Source of the DNA: Planctomycetia bacterium
GTDB lineage: Bacteria > Planctomycetota > Planctomycetia > Pirellulales > Thermoguttaceae
Assembly (NCBI GenBank): GCA_030539295.1
Contig: JAUNSJ010000009.1
Coordinates: 1 to 64,000, forward strand
DNA: 64,000 nt
Direction: 5' to 3'
Shown piece after piece: positions 9,701 through 17,876 of the stretch. The position numbers and the translations under genes were made by a program. The notes under the pieces are model-generated. The model saw only the letters and a list, made by a program, of their open reading frames with translations. It did no database searches and had not been told where the DNA came from. Each line of letters opens with the position of its first letter. Position 1 is the first letter of the stretch.

Positions 9701-10067
9701 CGATCTTCGAAAAAAGCAGACGCAGATAATCACTCGTCTCCGTCGTCGTGCCAATCGTCGAGCGACTCAATTGCATGAGCGGACGCGACGTGATCGCGAT
9801 CGAAGGCGGAATACCGTCGATGCGTTCGGCGTCCGGTTTTTCCACCTTCTCCAGAAACTGACGCGTACTGGCGGAAAAACTTTCTATGTATCGGCGCTGG
9901 CCTTCCGCGTAGAGTGTATCGATCGCTAGTGAACTTTTGCCACTGCCGCTAAGCCCGCAAAACACGACCAACTTGTTATAGGGCAGGTCCAAATCAATCG
10001 ATTTCAGATTGTGTACCCGAACGTTTCGCAACTCAATTGCGCTTGCTTTTTTTCCGTTATCCGACAT
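6777..10067 (-). CDS. uvrA: excinuclease ABC subunit A (large UvrA form)
   Basis: 1096 residues from the ATG at 10067; a TTG at 10091 is a less likely start. UvrA is the damage-sensing ATPase of nucleotide excision repair. Seen: Walker A of the first ATPase (GLSGSGKSS, 38-46), zinc-type CxxC pairs (CEDC...CSLCEGFG), CPLCHGTRL, first signature LSEGEQRRVNL, Walker B VLDEPSIGLH, second Walker A GVSGAGKSTL, zinc module CNTCKGEGF...CPQCNGRRY, second signature LSGGESQRLKLA and Walker B ILDEPTTGLHF. It is longer than the usual about 940 residues, mainly because of an acidic low-complexity insertion at about 217-302. The first signature has Glu where Gly is usual. uvrB is not in the window. Single-gene unit. 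Confidence 0.95.
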   Translation of the reverse strand: MSDNGKKASAIELRNVRVHNLKSIDLDLPYNKLVVFCGLSGSGKSSLAIDTLYAEGQRRYIESFSASTRQFLEKVEKPDAERIDGIPPSIAITSRPLMQLSRSTIGTTTETSDYLRLLFSKIGQVYCQLCGREVRRDTPDSILKSLEKLEDGSRVLIAFSPPAESLRAGKSDFEAEWQEAGFFRGFVLGDSFRLDEPGGIPLNKYLEARLLYLADQVDEGEDFSRTVTTGDNQDSESDSVSEEATGDLDPFDHDFDPFDDSFSNRGHSSGEGPVLDAEGEESEVLSSGEHRHEDPADDKSSSRLLTINPNNDTYFENYQQRQHEMHKPGGPPPLFFTVDRVTIGTTASERIRDSLETALFYGNARCWIACEGTWKLKETESLSQIEIPVSELGQTRPGAPIGTCYTIDDRDWTLVGFSRHLRCEDCGLEYPPLEPKLFNFNSPLGACSLCEGFGNLMVLDLDLIVPNKNKSLADGAIAPWNGSSYRHKLNELLELAPKANLRTDIPFAKLSPHELDFVLNGSKESGYDGLNGFFIRLQKQKYKMHIRVFLSRWRSYRVCPLCHGTRLRPESLAVRVGNHNIHDLTSMQISEFLNVLRSWQLSPWQQEIGQTALKQLTSRLGYLEQVGLGYLTLDRLVRTLSEGEQRRVNLTSVLGSSLVDVLYVLDEPSIGLHPYDTQHLLEAIKKLRDRGNSVVVVEHEEAILKAADRIVEIGPGAGQGGGEIVFNGTCEELRTAEKSVTGKYLFGNRLNDEPPKRRILEHGFLELTGVSGYNLKNINVVFPLGVLCVVTGVSGAGKSTLVQETLYPAVCRKLGKDSAGPGLPYDQILGTGQIDDVVLVDQSPIGRSPRSNPVTYLKIFDDIRALFAETPDAKARNFNAGYFSFNVDGGRCNTCKGEGFIVIDMQFMADMFVRCPQCNGRRYQQEILDIFYRGKNIAEVLDMTVREAFAFFRGQAKIQQRLKRLIDVGLDYLRLGQPANTLSGGESQRLKLAAYLSNSRKGRCLFILDEPTTGLHFADIVQLIDGFDALVETGHSLIVVEHNLQMIRAADYVIDLGPGAADQGGTIVAEGTPEQIARVPESKTGQFLRDNLEHNA

Positions 10068-10091
10068 TATGACCGCTGTTCCGTTAAACAA

Positions 10092-10254
10092 AGGTGCGAC
10101 TAAAGTTACACCGGGACCCCGGCGGGAGCATTCCCCACCGTAAAATATCCTGATTTTACCACGAAAGGGCGGCCCTTTCCAGCCCTACAGGCTAAAATTT
10201 AGCTTTTTTACCCCCTTTTTTGCCAGAAATCCGGGACGAAACACGAAAGCGACA
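10092..10254. other. intergenic region between uvrA and the SGNH gene
   Basis: No gene. Short T- and C-rich stretches (10200-10222) precede the first copy of the repeated leader at 10255. Confidence 0.4.
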
Positions 10255-10420
10255 GTTTTTCCCACTTTTTCCAAAATTTTCTGTCCCGATTTTTGTTCTG
10301 ACTTGGGTATTATGACCAGAGAAACAAAAAACGTTTTTTGTGCCTTGCGCGGAATAAGACCGACATGGTCGAGGATAACGTGGTCGCAAACATAACTCTT
10401 GACTTGGAGAGATAATAAGA
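10255..10420 (+). promoter_or_regulatory. structured leader, copy A (upstream of SGNH hydrolase)
   Basis: Most divergent of three related leaders (others at 11300 and 13508). Shared upstream block AAAATTTTCTGTCCCG, then TTCTGACTTGGGTATTAT, then an 18-nt inverted repeat at 10324-10341 (ACAAAAAACGTTTTTTGT), immediately followed by the invariant core GCCTTGCGCGGAAT (10342-10355) and a second hairpin GACC-GACAT-GGTC (10358-10370). The inverted repeat has a different sequence from that in copies B and C but the same length, position and symmetry, as expected for a conserved RNA stem or a symmetric protein site. TATTAT (10309-10314 region) may be a -10 box. Confidence 0.6.
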
Positions 10421-11233
10421 ATGAATTGGCGAACAGAGTTAAAAAATTTTTTTGTCATTGGTAAAAAATCGTTGAGACCGCTTACACTCCTGTTTATGTT
10501 GGTCCTTTTGAGTATTGTGGTTGCGACAAGAGCCTGTTTTTCGGACGAGCCAGTGCTTGAAACACTTCCGGTCGAACGGCTTAACGAAGCGACAATGCTG
10601 GACGGCAACAAGACATGGAAAGAGGTCTTCGAACTTCAGCAACAGGAGCTGGACCAAGGCAATATCGAATGTGTCATGCTTGGCGATTCGATTACGTTTC
10701 GGTTTCGTACGACCGGCAAGACGGTCTGGGACACCTATCTCGGCCCACGAAACGTCGTTAATCTTGGTATTGACTCCGACCGAACGGAACATGTTATCTG
10801 GCGACTATTGCACTACGATTGGTCCAAAGCCAGTCCGAAACTCGCTTTCGTGCTTATCGGGAGCAATAACTACCGCGATAGCACAGCGGCAAATATCGTT
10901 GCTGGCAATCGGCGCATCTGTGAAATTTTGCGCGAACTCTTTCCGGACATAAAAATTGTTGTTTTTGAGCTGTTTCCTTTTCGGCTTATTAACGGCGAGG
11001 AGTCTGAACGCCAACTTCACTTGCGAAACGAGGTCAATCGCCTGTTGCGACAGGAATTCGCCGCTTGCGACTCTGTTCAAGTGGTCAATGTGGAATCCCT
11101 CTTTCTTTCTCCAGACGGTACGGTCGCGGCCGAGACCATGCCGGATGGCGTCCATTTATGTCCGTCGGCATTCGACCGCTGGGCGCAGGAAATTACCTGT
11201 CTTATCGACGCGAATGAACGGTCCGGCGAGTAG
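10421..11233 (+). CDS. exported SGNH/GDSL hydrolase
   Basis: 270 residues. N-terminal signal or anchor segment at about 20-40 (TLLFMLVLLSIVVATRACF). SGNH blocks: block I MLGDSITFRF with the nucleophile Ser, block III-like GSNNYRDS with Asn, block V PDGVHLCPSAF with Asp and His. The set is complete, so it is probably an active esterase, perhaps deacetylating a polysaccharide, as platelet-activating-factor acetylhydrolase-like planctomycete enzymes are thought to do. The true substrate is unknown. It is preceded by leader copy A, which ties it to the two DUF1559 genes downstream. Confidence 0.85.
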   Translation: MNWRTELKNFFVIGKKSLRPLTLLFMLVLLSIVVATRACFSDEPVLETLPVERLNEATMLDGNKTWKEVFELQQQELDQGNIECVMLGDSITFRFRTTGKTVWDTYLGPRNVVNLGIDSDRTEHVIWRLLHYDWSKASPKLAFVLIGSNNYRDSTAANIVAGNRRICEILRELFPDIKIVVFELFPFRLINGEESERQLHLRNEVNRLLRQEFAACDSVQVVNVESLFLSPDGTVAAETMPDGVHLCPSAFDRWAQEITCLIDANERSGE

Positions 11234-11299
11234 TGGACAAAGAACGGTCCGACCCAAAAAAACTCTTAAGTAGGGATGAGAATGGGGTGGTGAACCAAC

Positions 11300-11459
11300 T
11301 TTATTGACAAAAATTTTCCTTTTTTTCAAAATTTTCTGTCCGATTCCTGTTCTAACTTGGGTATTATGACCAGGAGGCGTTCTGGTGCCTTGCGCGGAAC
11401 GAGACCGGGTTGACTCGGTTCTCCCCATTACAAACCGAAAAAAGATTGGAGAAAGAAAG
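11300..11459 (+). promoter_or_regulatory. structured leader, copy B (upstream of DUF1559 gene 1)
   Basis: Elements: TTGACA at 11304-11309; AAAATTTTCTGTCCGATT from 11328; TATTAT at 11362-11367; 18-nt hairpin ACCAGGAGGCGTTCTGGT at 11369-11386 (7-bp stem with one G-U); core GCCTTGCGCGGAAC at 11387-11400; second hairpin ACCGGG-TTGA-CTCGGT at 11404-11419; ribosome site GGAGAAAG just before the ATG at 11460. Nearly identical to copy C across about 150 bases. Confidence 0.65.
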
Positions 11460-12629
11460 ATGAGAAAGTTCGTTTTTGTGGTCGAATTGTTAAAACTACG
11501 CGGGGGTAGCCTGAAGCGGACGTCCAAAAGAGCTTTTACGCTGGTTGAATTATTGGTCGTTATCGCGATTATTGGTATTTTAATAGCTTTACTGCTGCCG
11601 GCGGTCCAGGCTGCACGAGAGGCGGCGCGACGTATGCAGTGCACGAATAATCTCAAACAGATCGGTGTCGGTCTGCACAACTATCACGACGCCAATCAAA
11701 ATTTCCCTTCGGCGTCCCTGCAGCTGAATATGAAACAGGTAGGCCAGGCCATGACGTTTAATCACATCAGTGCGTTGCTTCCATTTTGTGAGCAGTCGGC
11801 ACGCTATTCTGAAATCACGAGCTGCACATTGGCCAATGCGATCCCGACCGATACCCCGGAGAATTGTCCGGCTTTATTGGGACGAATCGACTACATGCTC
11901 TGTCCCTCTGACCCGCACCAGAATGAACATCCCTTCAAAGATGACTTAACGAATTGTTCCTATGTCGGGTGCTTTGGCGATTCGATGGCTCATATTGATC
12001 TTTCTTGGGATCCCGGTCAGACTACCTATCCGGGAATGCAAGGACTCTTCTGGGTGGCCAGTTCGGGCAGCACATCGATTCTTCCTCATCGTGGACTCTT
12101 TAAAAACGGCTGGCGATGGATTTCCTTTGCGGGCTTGATTGATGGTTCTTCCAATACAATTGCTTATTCCGAAATGGGAATAGGAGTTGAGAATGACGGG
12201 CAATTAATCAAAGGAAACCTTGCTTACAAAGACCCAGTTAAACCAAGTACTTGCGCAACGGTTGATGTAAAAGGCGATTCCTTTACGGAGACGGCAGCAG
12301 CAGGCTGGACGACTCACGCGGCGTTGGGGTACTGTCCCGCAATCTCCAATAGTGGGTTTCAGACTATTCTCGCGCCGAACTCACCTTCATGCACTAATGG
12401 CAATAGTGGCTGGGGAATCCATTTGAATAGTGCGTCAAGTTATCATTCCGGGGGTGTGAACGTACTCCTGGTCGACGGGTCGGTCCGTTTCGTTTCCGAC
12501 ACAATTGACGCGGGGAAAACGACAAACACGAATTATGATACCGGCATGCTTGGCAAAACGGGAGCAAGTCCGTATGGCGTTTGGGGTGCTATGGGCAGTG
12601 CCGACGGTGGCGAAACGGTCAGTATGTAA
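11460..12629 (+). CDS. DUF1559 pilin-like protein 1
   Basis: 389 residues from the ATG at 11460, chosen because GGAGAAAG precedes it and copy C has the same context. N-terminal leader, then the type IV pilin-like signal [15 protein letters not shown] and a hydrophobic helix running into [15 protein letters not shown]. Position -1 of the expected prepilin peptidase site is Ala, not the usual Gly, as in all four copies here. The C-terminus has the DUF1559 closing motif ([25 protein letters not shown]). Family members are abundant planctomycete surface or pseudopilin-like proteins of unknown role. The Gly-coding G-run in the leader is only 5 bases and in frame. A lipoprotein gene follows after 147 bases. 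Confidence 0.92.
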   Translation: MRKFVFVVELLKLRGGSLKRTSKRAFTLVELLVVIAIIGILIALLLPAVQAAREAARRMQCTNNLKQIGVGLHNYHDANQNFPSASLQLNMKQVGQAMTFNHISALLPFCEQSARYSEITSCTLANAIPTDTPENCPALLGRIDYMLCPSDPHQNEHPFKDDLTNCSYVGCFGDSMAHIDLSWDPGQTTYPGMQGLFWVASSGSTSILPHRGLFKNGWRWISFAGLIDGSSNTIAYSEMGIGVENDGQLIKGNLAYKDPVKPSTCATVDVKGDSFTETAAAGWTTHAALGYCPAISNSGFQTILAPNSPSCTNGNSGWGIHLNSASSYHSGGVNVLLVDGSVRFVSDTIDAGKTTNTNYDTGMLGKTGASPYGVWGAMGSADGGETVSM

Positions 12630-12776
12630 CCCCGATACCGCTACTGTTGGGAGTGAGTGGAATGGGTGGAATGAGTGGAATTTGGATGGAGACCCCCTCT
12701 TGCGACCGAATTCCACCTCGATATCATAATATATAATGAGTCATCTTAACACACGAGAAAAAGAGATTGAATATCC

Positions 12777-13277
12777 ATGAAAATCCTAATATCAAATGCC
12801 GTAATACTGTTCACAAGTCTGCTGATTTGTTCCGGTTGCGGCAATCTGAATCAACCGGAAGGTTTCCCCAAAACGGCTTCTTTTACCTTAACCGTAACCA
12901 AAGGCGGGACGCCGCTGGCCGACGCCGATGTTACTCTGTTTCTGGAAAGTGGCGCCAATATTATTGTTGGCGGCAAAACTGACGCCAATGGTGTTGCCAA
13001 TCTGACAACGGTTCAAGGAAGTTATCGCGAAGTGGGTGTGCCCGAGGGTACGTTTAAGGTCGTGGTCAACAAGGCGGTCGATGTCCCAGGTGCAAAGTCA
13101 CGGGAAGAAATCAACGAACTTTCTCCTATGGAAGCTGCGGCTTACCGAAGAGAAATTGAAAAAAAGAAAAAATCCATCCCGCCCGTTGTCCCTGTCAAAT
13201 ACACAACGTTTGACGAAACGCCTCTACTCATTGCGGTCACCAAGGGGGGAGCCACAACGATCGATGTTGACGATTAG
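12777..13277 (+). CDS. lipoprotein with carboxypeptidase-regulatory-like domain
   Basis: 166 residues. Signal peptide with lipobox LICSGC (Cys at about 20). The central part (TLTVTKGGTPLADADVTL ... TDANGVANLTTVQGSY ... PEGTFKVVV) has the beta-sandwich pattern of carboxypeptidase-regulatory/transthyretin-like domains, then a charged linker and a short strand. It is probably a small envelope-anchored binding or structural protein. Two paralogues in the window (41254, 61349) also directly follow a DUF1559 gene, so the pair is a recurrent unit. Confidence 0.8.
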   Translation: MKILISNAVILFTSLLICSGCGNLNQPEGFPKTASFTLTVTKGGTPLADADVTLFLESGANIIVGGKTDANGVANLTTVQGSYREVGVPEGTFKVVVNKAVDVPGAKSREEINELSPMEAAAYRREIEKKKKSIPPVVPVKYTTFDETPLLIAVTKGGATTIDVDD

Positions 13278-13507
13278 AGTCAAGAGTTATCTCGTTGCCC
13301 TTATGATTGCCTGTGTTATGTAATTCATGAATATATAACAAGTTAGAGTACCAGTTCCGGCCTCGAATCCCCTCTCTTGACGGATTATTTTTTAGCGTAC
13401 AGGGGAGCGAGGGGGAACGTGGTGTGCTGGCCGAACGTGCCGTGTCCGGTTTCTGGAACGTGTACCTGCTCCGCGCGTTCGGGTCAGCATGAGATCAATC
13501 GGCAAAT
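13278..13507. other. intergenic region before leader copy C
   Basis: No gene. Contains ATTATTTTTTAGCGTAC at about 13385-13401, similar to ATTTTATTTTTTAGCGTGC at about 39673-39691 in another intergenic region. Confidence 0.35.
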
Positions 13508-13657
13508 ATTTTCCCACTTTTTGCTGAAATTTTCTGTCCGATTTTTGTTCTGACTTGGGTATTATAACCAGGAGGCTTTCTGGTGCCTTGCGCGGAATGA
13601 GACCGGGTTGGCTCGGTTTTTTCCATTACAAACCGAAAAAAGATTGGAGAAAGAAAG
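13508..13657 (+). promoter_or_regulatory. structured leader, copy C (upstream of DUF1559 gene 2)
   Basis: GAAATTTTCTGTCCGATT, TTCTGACTTGGGTATTAT, then hairpin ACCAGGAGGCTTTCTGGT at 13567-13584, core GCCTTGCGCGGAAT at 13585-13598, and second hairpin ACCGGG-TTGG-CTCGGT at 13602-13617 followed by a T-run (13617-13622). In this copy the second hairpin therefore looks like an intrinsic terminator. The ribosome site GGAGAAAG precedes the ATG at 13658. Confidence 0.65.
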
Positions 13658-14760
13658 ATGAGAAAATTTGTTTTTGTGGTCGAACTGTTAAACTGCGGGG
13701 GGGGGGTAATCTAAAAAGAATTTCCCGAAAAGCGTTTACATTGGTTGAGTTACTGGTGGTGATTGCGATTATAGGAATTTTAATCGCGCTGTTACTGCCG
13801 GCGGTACAGGCGGCGCGGGAAGCTGCCCGGCGCATGGATTGCACCAATCGCATCAAGCAGGTCGCACTGGCCTGTCACAACTATCACGATGTCCACAACG
13901 CGTTTCCCAATGCGCATTATATGCCTGCAACGGTTGCCTTGGAAGTAAATACAGCGGACCATGTAACGCATGCTTTTTCGTGGATGTGTGGGGCCTTACC
14001 ATTCCTGGAACAGACTTCGTTGTTTGAAAACATAGATTTTTCGCAGAATCCGAAGTCGTATGCTTCCGACTGCAAAAATGCCGAAGTGTTCGGAACGGGC
14101 ATTGGAACTCTGATTTGTCCTTCGGACGCTGGCCCTAAACGCAATTTGACCCCTGGCGACGCCGACTGGTCGGCGGCCGTTTCAGGCAATATGGGTTGGT
14201 ACCAAGAGTATATATCATGGTATAACGGCGCGTTATGGGGACCGGACCACAACGCAAACTCCGGCGCGACCTGCTATAAGGGAATATGCCACCGCGGGGT
14301 GACAGTACATAACGACCTTGGCAGGGCAGGCGAAGGAGGCATCTTCAATATAGGCATAAAATTTAACGGCTCCGCTTGGGTTCCGAGCGATTTTCTATGT
14401 CGCTTTGCTGACATTTTGGACGGGACGTCGAATACAATGATGATTGGCGAGCAGACGCTCTATTGGAGTGGTATCGGAAGTTGGGGATTCTGGCGGGGCG
14501 GTGTCTGCACTGCCTACAATCCAAGTGAGCCACTTAACAAATACAAACTTGCCGACCCGGCCACCCGTCTCAAAAGCAAGGCAGCGGATGGGGATACGGA
14601 AGGGATCAATCTCTATACGCAATCGGTATCGAGTTTGCACTCCGGCGGCGCGAATGTTGCCTTGGCCGACGCGAGTGTCCGATTCGTTTCCGAAACGATA
14701 AGCATCATCGTTTGGGACGCAATGGCCACGAAGGCAGGCGGTGAAACGATTTCGTTTTAA
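13658..14760 (+). CDS. DUF1559 pilin-like protein 2, out of frame at a poly-G tract
   Basis: The ATG at 13658 has the same ribosome site and first residues ([11 protein letters not shown]) as DUF1559 gene 1, but translation runs into a stop just after a run of 10 G (13697-13706). The DUF1559 body ([26 protein letters not shown], ending SSLHSGGANVALADASVRF) is in another frame and would join with 11 or 8 G. An open frame without this start extends upstream only from a TTG inside the leader. Either this is a phase-variable gene in the OFF state or a homopolymer error. Body length is about 350 residues. No lipoprotein gene follows. Confidence 0.8.
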
Positions 14761-14799
14761 CGGAACAAATCAGCTGACGAATCCGAACGAGTGCACGCC

Positions 14800-14838
14800 A
14801 ATACCGGCAAAAAGAGCTTTTTACTTCTTGCCGGTATT
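14800..14838. terminator. stem-loop between convergent DUF1559 gene 2 and KAS III-like gene
   Basis: Perfect 11-bp inverted repeat AATACCGGCAA / TTGCCGGTATT with a 17-base loop, 40 bases after the DUF1559 stop. Likely bidirectional terminator. Confidence 0.65.
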
Positions 14839-14934
14839 ACTGTTCGTTTGATTTTTGGCCGCTGTCGCAGCGTGCAGTCGGGAACGGTTCGCTTTTCAGC
14901 AGGTCGGCTTTTGTTCTCTTCTTGTGCTTATTCT

Positions 14935-15993
14935 TTAATTTGAGGCCGGGCCGATGCCGAGCATGATAACGTTTATGCCGGAACCGATTCCGAGCAGGGC
15001 AATTTGGTCGCCGGGCTGGACAAAACCGGATTCAAAGCCCAGGGCCGCGGCGGTCGGTAAGGCGACGCTGCCTGTGTTGCCGAGAAAGGGCAGGGTTACG
15101 AAATTTTTCGCCGTGTCCAGCTCGAGGGTATCAAAGAGGAGCTTCTGATGTGCCTTGCCTACCTGATGACAGAACGTACGGTCGATGGCATTGCCGGTCC
15201 AGTTGAGTTCGGTGAGGAATCGGTCGAAAGCGATTTTCGCCGTTGCAACCCCTTCTGCCATAAGGCGTTCGGAATCGGTACGCATGTAGATTCCATCGGC
15301 CGTCCCGCCAGCGGTCGCGTCCACTTCGGAGCGGCACAGATGGCTCCAGTGCGTGTTGGCCTGGACCACCCCGCCGAGCAGACGCCGGCCACTTCGGGTT
15401 AAGTCACGATTGGTCAGGAGCACCGCGGCCGAGCCTGACCCAATGGTGAGCGAGGCAAAAATCTCCTTAATCGAGCGTCGGTCAAGGGTTGTGTCAGTTA
15501 GAAGCCGCGTGATGGTCGTTTCCATGAGAGAACGGGACGTCTCGGTACCCACCACAATTCCGGCCGAAATCTGGCCCAGTTCAATCATATTGGCAACCTG
15601 GACCATTCCGGTAAGCAACCCGAGACAGGCATTGGAGATATCGAAAACGGCACACTGCTGCGAGAGCTTTAACCGCTGGTGCACATGGCACGCGGTGGCA
15701 GGCTCCTGATAGTCGCGGCAGACGGAGGCGTGAATAAATGCGCCCACTTCGTTCGGGTCAAAAGAAGCGGCGTCGAGGAGCTTTTGCACTGTTGCCACAC
15801 TCTCGTCGCCGGGCAGACGTCCGGCAGGCCAAATGCGCCGTTCGCGTATGCCGGTCATGAGTTCAAGTCGTCCGTAAGGCAGTTTGAGGCGGGTATATAA
15901 GGGCGCCAGTCGCTGTTCCAAGGCGTCGGTCGTTACAATTTCGTCGGGCAGGCGACAGATAAAAGGTTCGATATAGACGTTATTGTATTTCAT
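14935..15993 (-). CDS. 3-oxoacyl-ACP synthase III-like (thiolase-fold) enzyme
   Basis: 352 residues. Thiolase-fold condensing enzyme: the catalytic triad is visible as Cys123 (ISNACLGLLTG), His276 (TFCHQVGKAH) and Asn306 (LGNTGSVALP), as in FabH/KAS III. The C-terminus LLGIGSGINVIMLG matches the glycine-rich KAS III closing strand. The enzyme joins an acyl-CoA starter with a second acyl thioester. The sequence is not a close match to housekeeping FabH in the N-terminal part, so an OleA-like head-to-head condensation or a secondary-metabolism role is equally possible. No acyl carrier protein or other fab gene is next to it. Convergent with DUF1559 gene 2. Confidence 0.85.
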   Translation of the reverse strand: MKYNNVYIEPFICRLPDEIVTTDALEQRLAPLYTRLKLPYGRLELMTGIRERRIWPAGRLPGDESVATVQKLLDAASFDPNEVGAFIHASVCRDYQEPATACHVHQRLKLSQQCAVFDISNACLGLLTGMVQVANMIELGQISAGIVVGTETSRSLMETTITRLLTDTTLDRRSIKEIFASLTIGSGSAAVLLTNRDLTRSGRRLLGGVVQANTHWSHLCRSEVDATAGGTADGIYMRTDSERLMAEGVATAKIAFDRFLTELNWTGNAIDRTFCHQVGKAHQKLLFDTLELDTAKNFVTLPFLGNTGSVALPTAAALGFESGFVQPGDQIALLGIGSGINVIMLGIGPASN

Positions 15994-16178
15994 AATAATA
16001 TTAGTGTTAACTTTTACATATTCTAAGGGCTTGAACGTTCATCGCTGAGTTCCCGAGCGACCCTCTGTCGGGGATGGCGAGGAGACATTCCCCGTATGAT
16101 ACCGTAATAACGAGAAAAGGTCAATGTGCGGTGCGGGAAGAAAAAAACAAGAAAATCCAAAAAATTGCCGGACTTTGG

Positions 16179-16207
16179 TTGCAATTTGAGAGGAAACCTG
16201 TTATAAT
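16179..16207 (+). promoter_or_regulatory. sigma70-type promoter
   Basis: TTGCAA at 16179-16184 and TATAAT at 16202-16207, separated by exactly 17 bases. It drives the oxidoreductase gene starting at 16385, giving a leader of about 170 bases. The rest of 15994-16384 holds no gene. Confidence 0.75.
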
Positions 16208-16384
16208 CAGTTTATTGTGGTAACTGGACGGAAGAATCGCCTGCCTCGCCGCGTGGAAAGATTTTCCTTCTTAAGACGAATTCGGGTTCTTTGTTCCGTT
16301 ACTGTCTTTGCAACGAGGTGCGTGAGGCTTCGTCCGCGGGACGAGGTTTTTGTCCTCAACCAACCAATTCAAGGAGTTGTATCA

Positions 16385-17740
16385 ATGAAGAGACGCGATT
16401 TTCTCAAGACGGCCGGTGTCGTCGCCGGGGCCGGTCTGGCCGGAATCAATGTTGCCCGTGGTGCTCAAGTTCAGGGTGACGATGTAATTAAGGTAGCGCT
16501 CGTCGGCTGTGGCGGCCGTGGGCGAGGCGCCATTCAGCAGCGTCTGAACGTTGGCGATAATATTAAAGTTGTTGCCATAGCCGACGCGTTTGAGAGCAGT
16601 GCCAACAGTGCGTTCGAAGCGATCGGAGCCATGAAAGAAAACTTTGGCGATAAGATAGCGTTGACCAAAGAGAACGTTTTTGTCGGATTCGACGCCTATC
16701 GGAAAGCAATTGATACCTGCGACCAGGTCCTCATTGCCACGACTCCTGCGTTCCGTCCGATTCATTATAAATATGCGGTGGAGCAAGGGAAGCATGTTTT
16801 CATGGAAAAACCCTGCTGTGTCGATGCCCCGGGTTATCGCTCGCTTATGGAATCGAACAAGATCGCCGACGAAAAAGGGCTGGTGGTCGTTGTTGGTCTT
16901 CAGCGACACTACGACAAAGCGTATATGGCTTGGTTCCAGAAGTACCAGGAAGGTCTCCTTGGCGACTTGATTTACTCACGCGTCTACTGGAATGGCGGCG
17001 GGATCTGGGAACGTCCGCGTCAGGAAGGCGACACGGAAATGATGTACCAGATGCGTAACTGGTATCACTTTAACTGGCTTTCCGGCGATAATATCTGCGA
17101 GCAGCATGTCCATAATCTCGATGTAGGTAACTGGATTCACGGTAAAGGTGACCCGCTTGTCCATCCGGTGCGCGCCAATGGTATGGGCGGTCGGCAAGTG
17201 CGTCGGTTCCCCCGATTCCACAATTCGGGCTACCGCTGGGACCATTTCGCAATTGAATTCATTTATGAAGACGAGACCCGCATGATCAGTCAGTGCCGCC
17301 ATTCGGACAAGTGCTGGCAGGCGGTTCATGAAGAATTCCACGGAACCAAAGGATTTGGTCGTGCCGATGGCTGGATGAAAGATTATGCCGGAAATGACGT
17401 CTGGAAATATGAAGGCGAGCGACCAGACCCGTTCCAGGAAGAGCATATTGCCCAGGCGAAGTTCATTCGGGAAGGGCAAAAAGTCAATAATGGCTGGTAT
17501 GCCGCCACGAGCTCCTTTATTGCCTGTTTCGGACGCATGGCCGCGATGAGTGGTGAAGAGATTACCTGGGACGACGCTGTTAATAAAGGCAAAGCGGAAT
17601 TCCCGCTGGAAGACGTTCTCTCCTGGGAACAGAATCCGCCCATTCTGCCCGATACCGAGCTGCCTGCACAGCCCGCGGCCGGCGAGTTCATCTACGAGAA
17701 TTCCGACCCGATTCCGGGTATCTGGAAGTGGAGTATGTAA
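16385..17740 (+). CDS. TAT-exported Gfo/Idh/MocA family oxidoreductase
   Basis: 451 residues from the ATG at 16385 (AGGAG upstream); the frame is open further upstream, but that part lies in the leader. Twin-arginine signal MKRRDFLKTAGVVAGAG, then a Rossmann fold beginning VALVGCGGRGRGAIQQR and the EKPCCVDAPGYR motif at the usual catalytic-Lys position (EKP). NAD(P)-dependent sugar or sugar-acid oxidoreductase; planctomycetes export many of these with cofactor bound. The substrate is unknown. It ends WKWSM like many planctomycete homologues. It stands alone with its own promoter. Confidence 0.9.
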   Translation: MKRRDFLKTAGVVAGAGLAGINVARGAQVQGDDVIKVALVGCGGRGRGAIQQRLNVGDNIKVVAIADAFESSANSAFEAIGAMKENFGDKIALTKENVFVGFDAYRKAIDTCDQVLIATTPAFRPIHYKYAVEQGKHVFMEKPCCVDAPGYRSLMESNKIADEKGLVVVVGLQRHYDKAYMAWFQKYQEGLLGDLIYSRVYWNGGGIWERPRQEGDTEMMYQMRNWYHFNWLSGDNICEQHVHNLDVGNWIHGKGDPLVHPVRANGMGGRQVRRFPRFHNSGYRWDHFAIEFIYEDETRMISQCRHSDKCWQAVHEEFHGTKGFGRADGWMKDYAGNDVWKYEGERPDPFQEEHIAQAKFIREGQKVNNGWYAATSSFIACFGRMAAMSGEEITWDDAVNKGKAEFPLEDVLSWEQNPPILPDTELPAQPAAGEFIYENSDPIPGIWKWSM

Positions 17741-17876
17741 TTTGCCGGGTAGCTTGGACCGCGTGTCGCGTAACGGGCGGCCCGCGGCTCCTGGTTCCTG
17801 ACGCTTACGGGCCGGGAAGACGATTGATTCGTGCCCGGCCTCTTCCGTTTTTAAAATTAAACTTTTTTGGTTTGTT

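Noticed and set aside
13385..13401. ATTATTTTTTAGCGTAC similar to 39673-39691
   Set aside because: Short AT-rich match with different flanks; could be chance.
13555..13657. Possible TTG start making DUF1559 gene 2 open in one frame
   Set aside because: It lies inside the conserved leader, has no ribosome site, and gives residues unlike the other DUF1559 N-termini.
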